The notes under the pieces are model-generated. The model searched no databases. It saw only the letters and a list, made by a program, of their open reading frames with translations, and had not been told where the DNA came from. Shown piece by piece: positions 59,867-64,000 of a DNA stretch of 64,000 bases. Source of the DNA: Bacteroidales bacterium (GTDB lineage Bacteria > Bacteroidota > Bacteroidia > Bacteroidales > UBA932); assembly GCA_017471045.1 (NCBI GenBank), contig JAFUWZ010000026.1, positions 20,257 through 84,256 of the forward strand, given 5' to 3'. The first letter of the stretch is position 1, and every line of letters begins with the position of its first letter. The position numbers and the translations under genes are program-made.

Positions 59867-60165
59867 TTCTGCAAAATCTTTGTGTATTCGTTCAATATGA
59901 TAGATTTGATCCGGTTGACTTCCCGCATCGCCGTGACGTGGCTGATCTGCATCCGCTTGCCCAGCTTCCGGCAGGATTGGAGGTCAACGTATAGCAGGAA
60001 TATCGTTTTGTCGACGGCGGAAAGACGGTGATCAATAATCCATTTTACGGCCCGCGCGCGCTCGTCGTCCGCGCAGAATATGTCCGGGTCGAAGGCGTAG
60101 TCGGCCCGGATCTCCTTGTAAGTCCGGACGATGGCTTCCGGGCCGGTGTTGTCTGGTTGCATCAT
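59863..60165 (-). CDS. Candidate sigma region 4-like HTH protein
   Basis: A 100-residue protein. After TYKEIRADYAFDP and a charged linker comes DKTIFLLYVDLQSCRKLGKR followed by MQISHVTAMREVNRIKSIIL. The last two stretches match the layout of sigma-70 region 4: a leading helix, a short turn with RKLGKRMQIS, and a recognition helix. It overlaps the region-2-like gene by 4 bases, so the two are made together. On its own it could be any HTH protein; see the finding on the split sigma factor. Confidence 0.55.
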   Translation of the reverse strand: MMQPDNTGPEAIVRTYKEIRADYAFDPDIFCADDERARAVKWIIDHRLSAVDKTIFLLYVDLQSCRKLGKRMQISHVTAMREVNRIKSIILNEYTKILQK

Positions 60166-60455
60166 TTGTCGGGCGGTATCGGTTCGGATCGCTCGCGGAA
60201 TTTCCGCACGAGGTCATAAAATGGAGAGTGTGACGTCCGGTATTGGTTCAGGATAATCCGGGCAATAAAGAAGTTTATCTGACCGTTCTCCCAAAGGTCC
60301 TCAATTTTTTCGTCATCGTATTCCAGGAGGACGATATAGACCATTTGCGCGAGGTCTTGAAGATCGTCCGCGATCGGCGCGTGGGCGATGTTCTGAACCA
60401 TCGTCTCGACGCGCCGCTCGCGGGCAAGGATCTCGACTATTTCGCGCTTTGTCAT
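60162..60455 (-). CDS. Candidate sigma region 2-like protein
   Basis: A 97-residue helical protein. DLQDLAQMVYIVLLEYDDEK and INFFIARIILNQYRTSHSPF fit the DLxQEvyxxLL and FFxxIxxNxxR pattern of sigma-70 region 2, which binds the beta' coiled coil and the -10 element. No region 4 is present in this chain; the next gene supplies a region-4-like domain. The ATGA overlap makes a stoichiometric pair likely. Confidence 0.55.
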   Translation of the reverse strand: MTKREIVEILARERRVETMVQNIAHAPIADDLQDLAQMVYIVLLEYDDEKIEDLWENGQINFFIARIILNQYRTSHSPFYDLVRKFRERSEPIPPDK

Positions 60456-60488
60456 TCTGCATTAAAATATCGTCTGGGGCGGTTCCGG

Positions 60489-60914
60489 TTATCGTCCGAA
60501 GACCAGCAGGGCGGCGTCGCGGGCGTGGTTGCTTGTCCGTCCGGTCCAGCCGGTGGCCCGCTGGAAGGCCGTGGCGTCCCACTTCGTCAGACCCCGCCGC
60601 GGGGGCGTGGCCTCAAAGGGGATGCCGTAGTCTGTCAGCGCGTCCTCCCAGATCGTCGCGTCGCGTTTTACCGATCCGGCGCCCATGAGGTGCCCCCGGT
60701 ACTCAGCCTCGGTCCGCTCTCGCTGGAAGAAACGGCGCTTCCGTGCATCCTCGAACACGACCCGCACCCGGCCCGGGTTAGCCCGTTCCAAGGCGCGGAC
60801 AGTCTCGATGGCGCGGTGGATCCGGACGGTCTCGATGGCGCGGAAGACCCGCCGCCCGGAATCCCAGACGGCGAGCCCCGTGTCGCGCCCCGTGTCGATG
60901 CCGACGTAGATCAT
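60489..60914 (-). CDS. RuvC-like Holliday junction resolvase/RNase H fold nuclease
   Basis: A 141-residue protein of the RuvC/RNase H fold. The first catalytic aspartate is in YVGIDTGRDTGLAVWD, a middle acidic group in VRVVFEDARKRRFF, and the C-terminal aspartate in SNHARDAALLVFG. Phage RuvC-like enzymes resolve branched DNA before packaging. Near residue 25-40 there is a short tandem duplication, RAIETVRIHRAIETVRA, encoded by a 15-base direct repeat. It overlaps the next gene by 4 bases. Confidence 0.75.
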   Translation of the reverse strand: MIYVGIDTGRDTGLAVWDSGRRVFRAIETVRIHRAIETVRALERANPGRVRVVFEDARKRRFFQRERTEAEYRGHLMGAGSVKRDATIWEDALTDYGIPFEATPPRRGLTKWDATAFQRATGWTGRTSNHARDAALLVFGR

Positions 60915-61171
60915 CGTTCCGTAGTTTCGCGGCCCCCCTCCTTCGGGACCGGATAGAGCTTTTCAAGTGCGTAGTCGGCGGCGGCAAGGGCTTTGTCGAC
61001 CGTATCGAGGTTGAGGGGGGCCCCGGCCTGCAAGGAGTTCGCAAGGATGGTCTGGAAATACTGCTCACGTTTTTGCGAAAAGAAGCGGGCGATCTGGGCG
61101 GCCTGCTCCTCCTTCGTGATGGGCTTCACGGCGCTGGTGGCGGGCTTGGTGATGTGTTTGGGGTTTGCCAT
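60911..61171 (-). CDS. Small phage protein, unknown function
   Basis: An 86-residue protein: MANPKHITKPATSAVKPITK at the start, a helical centre (EEQAAQIARFFSQKREQYFQ), and LNLDTVDKALAAADYALEKL. No motif known to me. It overlaps the RuvC-like gene by 4 bases, so it may be made at similar levels. Reading starts at the ATG at 61171. Confidence 0.6.
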   Translation of the reverse strand: MANPKHITKPATSAVKPITKEEQAAQIARFFSQKREQYFQTILANSLQAGAPLNLDTVDKALAAADYALEKLYPVPKEGGRETTER

Positions 61172-61237
61172 TTGTAATACGTTTTTTTGTTGTTAAAATG
61201 CCGGTCTCTCCCGGCTGCCACGGGTCTTTCCCCGTCG

Positions 61238-62062
61238 TCACGAGTGTGGAGTATCCCCGTCTCTCCGGGGTGTCAGTGTCATCCCGTAGCGCTCGGCGAG
61301 CTGGCGGATCGCATCGCCGCCGTAGTCGTTCCGGGTGTTTTCGATGAAGTAGCGAACGGTAATCGAGTCCGTCGGATTGAGATCATGGGCCCGGCACCAC
61401 TGCTCCCGGCCTGCGGTGCAGGAGCCGGTCAGAGCATGATGCCAGGCGAAGAGATCGTCATAGGGCGTGTCGAGGTCCGGGTGGGCCTTCACGAACTCGT
61501 CCAGGCGTTCATCCAGGGGGCGGACCTCTATCCATTTCGCTTCGGCGTCTGTGATGGCTTGCCAGGGCGTGTATCCGTGTGCGAAGTAGCCGTGACACCT
61601 GGCGACGTAGCATTTCCGGAGCGAGAAGTCGTCGTCGAGGATTTCCCCGAGGGCGAGGTCCCCCATAATCGCGTAAATCAGCGTCGGCACGTTGTCGATG
61701 TAAAAGACCGATTGCCCCTCAAAGGTTTTGATTTCTTCGTTGCAGTTGCCGTAGCCGTAGCCGTAGCCATCGCCATAGCCCTGACCGTCGCCCCAGGCGC
61801 GACCATGGCCATCGCCATCGCCCCAGCCCTGACCGTCGCCCCAGGCGCGACCATGGCCGTAGCCAGAACCGTTACCAGAACCGTTGCCGTAGCCGTAGCC
61901 GTAGGCGGCGCCATAGCCAGAACCGTTACCAGGACCGTCGCAGTTGCAGTTGCCGTAGCCGTAGCCATCGCCATCGCCATAGCCAGAACCGTTACCAGAA
62001 CCGTTACCAGAACCGGACTCCGGATCAACGCGCAACCACGCGCGGACTAGGCTTTCTTCCAT
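61238..62062 (-). CDS. Gly/Asp/Asn/Tyr repeat protein with conserved C-terminal domain
   Basis: A 274-residue phage protein. Residues 15-105 are almost only glycine alternating with S, N, D, Y, H, W and A (GSGNGSGNGSGYGDGDGYG at the start), with one exact 11-residue repeat HGRAWGDGQG plus G. The remaining part starts NEEIKTFEGQSVFYIDNVPT, goes on to RKCYVARCHGYFAHGYTPWQAI, and ends IRQLAERYGMTLTPRRDGD. The C-terminal domain resembles proteins found in other Bacteroidota phages with a similar glycine-rich part. Function is unknown; the repeat may form a flexible or phase-separating segment. It overlaps the next gene by 16 bases. Confidence 0.7.
   Translation of the reverse strand: MEESLVRAWLRVDPESGSGNGSGNGSGYGDGDGYGYGNCNCDGPGNGSGYGAAYGYGYGNGSGNGSGYGHGRAWGDGQGWGDGDGHGRAWGDGQGYGDGYGYGYGNCNEEIKTFEGQSVFYIDNVPTLIYAIMGDLALGEILDDDFSLRKCYVARCHGYFAHGYTPWQAITDAEAKWIEVRPLDERLDEFVKAHPDLDTPYDDLFAWHHALTGSCTAGREQWCRAHDLNPTDSITVRYFIENTRNDYGGDAIRQLAERYGMTLTPRRDGDTPHS
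61742..62025. repeat. Low-complexity hexanucleotide-type repeats in the Gly-rich gene
   Basis: The segment is built from 6-base units such as GCCGTA, GCCATC and GAACCGTTACCA. A 33-base exact repeat lies at 61778-61810 and 61826-61858, a 48-base period. Units encode Gly-X dipeptides on the minus strand. Confidence 0.8.
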
Positions 62063-62340
62063 ACCGGCACAGCTTCAATGGATTCGACCGCCCTCTCCGT
62101 GCAGGGGACGATCTCGATAACACCCAGCACGGTGATTTCACTGACGACGACGGAGAACTTGCAGTCCTGCGGCGCGGATGTCCCGTTGACGGCCAGCTCG
62201 GAGATTGAGCAGGCGCCGGCCCAGTACCAGATACGGCGGCAGTCCTTGAGTTCGACTTCATCTCCTTCCTTGTGGGTGATAGTCCCGTAAAACACTCCGG
62301 CGCGATCGGCGCGGATGATCACTTTCTTGTAAAGTTTCAT
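62047..62340 (-). CDS. DUF6948-like small phage protein
   Basis: A 97-residue protein. KLYKKVIIRADRAGVFYGTI, ELKDCRRIWYWAGACSISEL and NGTSAPQDCKFSVVVSEIT follow a pattern I know from Bacteroidota phages (DUF6948, by memory): a beta strand, the RRIWYWxGA block, then CKF. Function unknown. It overlaps the glycine-rich gene by 16 bases, and the two families are often neighbours. Start ATG at 62340. Confidence 0.7.
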   Translation of the reverse strand: MKLYKKVIIRADRAGVFYGTITHKEGDEVELKDCRRIWYWAGACSISELAVNGTSAPQDCKFSVVVSEITVLGVIEIVPCTERAVESIEAVPVWKKA

Positions 62341-62362
62341 AATTATTTGTATTTTAATGGTT

Positions 62363-62530
62363 TTAAGATTCAAGGCCCACTACATCGATCTTAAATTTGA
62401 GGTGGTAAGTCTTTTGTATCGCGGGGGTCTCTCCGGGACTTCCGGAAATATACACGGAGTTGGTGCCCGTAGTTCGCCCCGCGTCAAGTAGTTCGTCGAG
62501 CATCTTGTGAAGCGTTTGCCGGTCCGTCAT
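62363..62530 (-). CDS. Very small phage protein
   Basis: A 55-residue protein: MTDRQTLHKMLDELLDAGRT then YISGSPGETPAIQKTYHLKF. The start overlaps the upstream gene's stop by 4 bases, which is the best evidence that it is real. No family recognised. Confidence 0.5.
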   Translation of the reverse strand: MTDRQTLHKMLDELLDAGRTTGTNSVYISGSPGETPAIQKTYHLKFKIDVVGLES

Positions 62531-63120
62531 AATTCCACGATCTTTTTGCATTGGACGACATATCCCCGCCGCCGGAGTTCCTTGGCGAGGTCGCGGTCTG
62601 AAATCTCCGTTACGAACGGATTGACGGTAACGTGTGGGGCCGGTGCTGCTGGTGCTTCCGGTGCAGGGGTCTCGCTCTTTCGCTTGCGCCCGCCCTTCCA
62701 TGAGGCGCGGACCAGCTTGGACATGCACTCGCGGCAGGAGGATTGCAGGCCGTCGGCGGAACGGAAGTGCTTGCCGAAGGCCTCGGCGGGCAACTCGCGC
62801 CCGCAGGTCTTGCAGACCTTTGTCGTGGGTGGTTCCTGCACTTGGGCGGCGGCAGGGGCCGTGTCGTTGTTGTGTTTCATTGTTGTAGGTGTTTTTTGGG
62901 TGAAGTGCTTACAGGCGGGCCGTAGCGGGCCGGTTGCTCCTCCGTAGGTCCGCGAGCAGTTGCTGAGCGGTCGGTTGATGATGTAGTGGTCGCATTCGCG
63001 ACAAAGGTGTTCCGGCGCAGGCGTCCCCGGCTCCACGATGCCGGCCGGGGGATCGAAGCTATGGTTGTCGGTGTCGTATGATGCCGTAACGGGCCGGCCG
63101 TTGGATAGTCTTCTGCTCAT
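62527..63120 (-). CDS. Zinc-binding phage protein
   Basis: A 197-residue protein with two cysteine groups. The first, near residue 40, is HLCRECDHYIINRPLSNCSR with C-KHF. The second, near residue 105, is KVCKTCGRELPAEAFGKHFR followed by LQSSCRECMSKL, a treble-clef/zinc-ribbon pattern of two CxxC pairs. The C-terminus is SDRDLAKELRRRGYVVQCKK. It may bind DNA or RNA. An internal ATG at 62880 could start the second half as a separate protein. ATGA overlaps on both sides. Confidence 0.6.
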   Translation of the reverse strand: MSRRLSNGRPVTASYDTDNHSFDPPAGIVEPGTPAPEHLCRECDHYIINRPLSNCSRTYGGATGPLRPACKHFTQKTPTTMKHNNDTAPAAAQVQEPPTTKVCKTCGRELPAEAFGKHFRSADGLQSSCRECMSKLVRASWKGGRKRKSETPAPEAPAAPAPHVTVNPFVTEISDRDLAKELRRRGYVVQCKKIVEL

Positions 63121-63419
63121 TTTACGCGGAAGTTGCCCGCCGTGCGGCGGAAGGCGATGGTGCAGCCGGGGCCGAGGCTGATCGAGGGATCGACGTTGTA
63201 CGAGTCGCAGAAATCCCAGTCCGGCAGGCGGATTGATCCGGGGACGTAGTTGCGAACGGTCCTGGCGACGTTGTCAAGGTGGTGCCCCATGGCGTTTATC
63301 TGGCTGCGGGTGAAGAGCTGACGGTCGAAGCGCCGGGCCTCATTGTGGGCGGCGTTCTGCCAGGCCCGCCAGGAAGTGGATGCGTTGCTGCAATCCAGCA
63401 TATATAAGGTTTCGTCCAT
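63117..63419 (-). CDS. Small phage protein, unknown function
   Basis: A 100-residue protein: MDETLYMLDCSNASTSWRAW then RRFDRQLFTRSQINAMGHHL and SIRLPDWDFCDSYNVDPS. It is rich in Trp, His and Arg. No family recognised. It overlaps the zinc-binding protein gene by 4 bases. Confidence 0.55.
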   Translation of the reverse strand: MDETLYMLDCSNASTSWRAWQNAAHNEARRFDRQLFTRSQINAMGHHLDNVARTVRNYVPGSIRLPDWDFCDSYNVDPSISLGPGCTIAFRRTAGNFRVK

Positions 63420-63434
63420 TGTATTAATCAGTTT

Positions 63435-63536
63435 TTAAAGGCCCGCGGCCCGGACTTGCACCGGGATCTCCAGCGGCGGGTGCTTGCATACGATTCCCGC
63501 CCCGGCGATCATCCTCTTATACCACGCGCAGGCCAT
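63435..63536 (-). CDS. Possible very small protein
   Basis: An ATG at 63536 opens 33 codons (MACAWYKRMIAGAGIVCKHP and so on) to a TAA at 63437-63435. It fills the only gap in a densely packed operon and the start is 9 bases after the SSB-like stop. Too short to judge by composition. Confidence 0.3.
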   Translation of the reverse strand: MACAWYKRMIAGAGIVCKHPPLEIPVQVRAAGL

Positions 63537-63545
63537 CGTTGTACG

Positions 63546-63998
63546 TCAGAATGGCAGGTCGTCGTCTTGGTTTGCGCCGCTGACCTCGCCGTCGAGGACC
63601 GCATCGACCCTGCTCTTCGGCGCCGGTGCGGGTGCCGGGTCTTCGTATGTCTTCGGCCCGGGATAGGGCCGGGCCTGGCGCGGGTCGCCGCCTGCCATCC
63701 GGTCGGACCAGCCCTCCTGGCGATACCTGCGGATATAGACGATATTGATGTCGTTGTAGTAGCGGTCATTGTATTCGTGGGCCGATATCGAGAACTTGAT
63801 GTTCACCTCGTCCCCCTCCTTGAACTTCTCGACATCTTCGACGCGGTCGCCGAATGCGGTCAGCGCAACGCGGTTCGTGTAGTTCCCGTCCTGGACTTCG
63901 ACGACGACCTCGCGCCGCTGCCAGGTCCCGCCGTTGCGGGTTTCTCCCTCGATCAATTCTCCGAGGGCGTAGATGGTTCCGTGTAATTCGTAAAGCAT
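63546..63998 (-). CDS. SSB-like DUF3127 OB-fold protein
   Basis: A 150-residue protein of the DUF3127 family. The OB-fold part reads LYELHGTIYALGELIEGETR, WQRREVVVEVQDGNYTNRVA and FSISAHEYNDRYYNDINIVY. The C-terminal 50 residues are Pro/Ala-rich and end in NQDDDLPF, the acidic tip used by SSB proteins to recruit partners. It probably coats single-stranded DNA during phage replication. The start is 3 bases inside the window edge; a longer start cannot be excluded. Confidence 0.8.
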   Translation of the reverse strand: MLYELHGTIYALGELIEGETRNGGTWQRREVVVEVQDGNYTNRVALTAFGDRVEDVEKFKEGDEVNIKFSISAHEYNDRYYNDINIVYIRRYRQEGWSDRMAGGDPRQARPYPGPKTYEDPAPAPAPKSRVDAVLDGEVSGANQDDDLPF

Positions 63999-64000
63999 GA

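Larger units (their letters stand above)
39624..64000 (-). mobile_element. Tailed prophage (siphovirus-like), right end beyond window
   Basis: About 34 consecutive minus-strand genes form a phage late operon and part of the replication/regulation region. They include terminase, portal, capsid, tape measure, tail tube, tail chaperone, amidase, holin-like protein, tail fibres, an SSB-like protein and a ParB-methyltransferase. The gene chain ends at a strong terminator at 39624. No integrase, repressor or transposase is visible; they must lie to the right or be absent. Gene order puts the tape measure upstream of the capsid and portal genes. Confidence 0.93.

Noticed and set aside
61742-62025. 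CRISPR-like array
   Set aside because: The repeats are contiguous short coding units without unique spacers, and no cas genes are present.
61187-62050. Plus-strand frame of Val-Ala-Ile repeats opposite the Gly-rich gene
   Set aside because: The Ala-Val and Thr-Arg repeats are simply the complement of the Gly-X codons; the minus-strand frame has a conserved non-repeat domain and ATG overlap with its neighbour.

Overview
The window looks like a high-GC member of the Bacteroidota, probably Bacteroidales. Several start regions carry the TAnnTTTG -7 promoter element of that phylum, often with a TTG element 19-20 bases upstream, and clear Shine-Dalgarno sites are scarce. The gene content agrees: a SusC/FecA-type TonB receptor paired with a DUF4249 lipoprotein, a DUF3109 protein, a fumarate-reductase-type cytochrome b, and a phage SSB-like DUF3127 protein. 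I cannot name a genus.

Positions 1-39.4 kb are ordinary chromosome. On the left are the rod-shape/elongasome operon (mreB-mreC-mreD-mrdA-rodA, minus strand), ispD, an Lrp-type regulator and topA. Next come a plus-strand cell-wall and translation group (class A PBP, ddl, prmC), a lipoprotein, a YefM/YoeB toxin-antitoxin pair, hemW, a coiled-coil membrane protein and tRNA-Val(GAC). The middle holds a DUF3109 protein coupled to a catalytically degenerate M16 peptidase homologue, a TPR protein, an RlhA/U32 family protein with a REP-like insertion, an aminopeptidase P and the DUF4249/TonB receptor pair. The right part has dusB-lpxK, pyrH-frr, an isolated sdhC/frdC, and the ribosomal cluster rplM-rpsI, rpsB-tsf with structured leaders. 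A Wzx-type flippase and a cyclophilin lipoprotein close the chromosomal part.

From about 39.6 kb to the right edge lies a tailed prophage (siphovirus-like), entirely on the minus strand and running off the window; no integrase is visible. In transcription order, right to left, it encodes: an SSB-like OB-fold protein, small zinc-binding and accessory proteins, a glycine-rich repeat protein, a RuvC-like nuclease, two coupled genes resembling regions 2 and 4 of a sigma factor, a membrane protein, a DnaA-C-like HTH protein, a ParB-methyltransferase fusion, TerS and TerL. Then follow a tail assembly chaperone with a T9 slippery site and a -1 frame extension, a gp10-like protein, tail proteins, tape measure, protease/scaffold, capsid, tube, portal, neck proteins, a lysis cassette (holin-like, amidase, spanin-like) and tail fibre proteins including a collagen-like fibre. 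Many genes are joined by 4-base ATGA overlaps. Terminator-like hairpins sit between the most abundant structural genes, and a strong terminator closes the operon at its left end.

The most interesting signals are the frameshifted tail chaperone, the candidate split sigma factor, a leader before rpsB with mutually exclusive pairings, a possible one-piece spanin ending in an outer-membrane-like strand, and the Gly/Asp/Tyr/Asn repeat protein. All functional calls come from reading motifs by eye; no database search was run.
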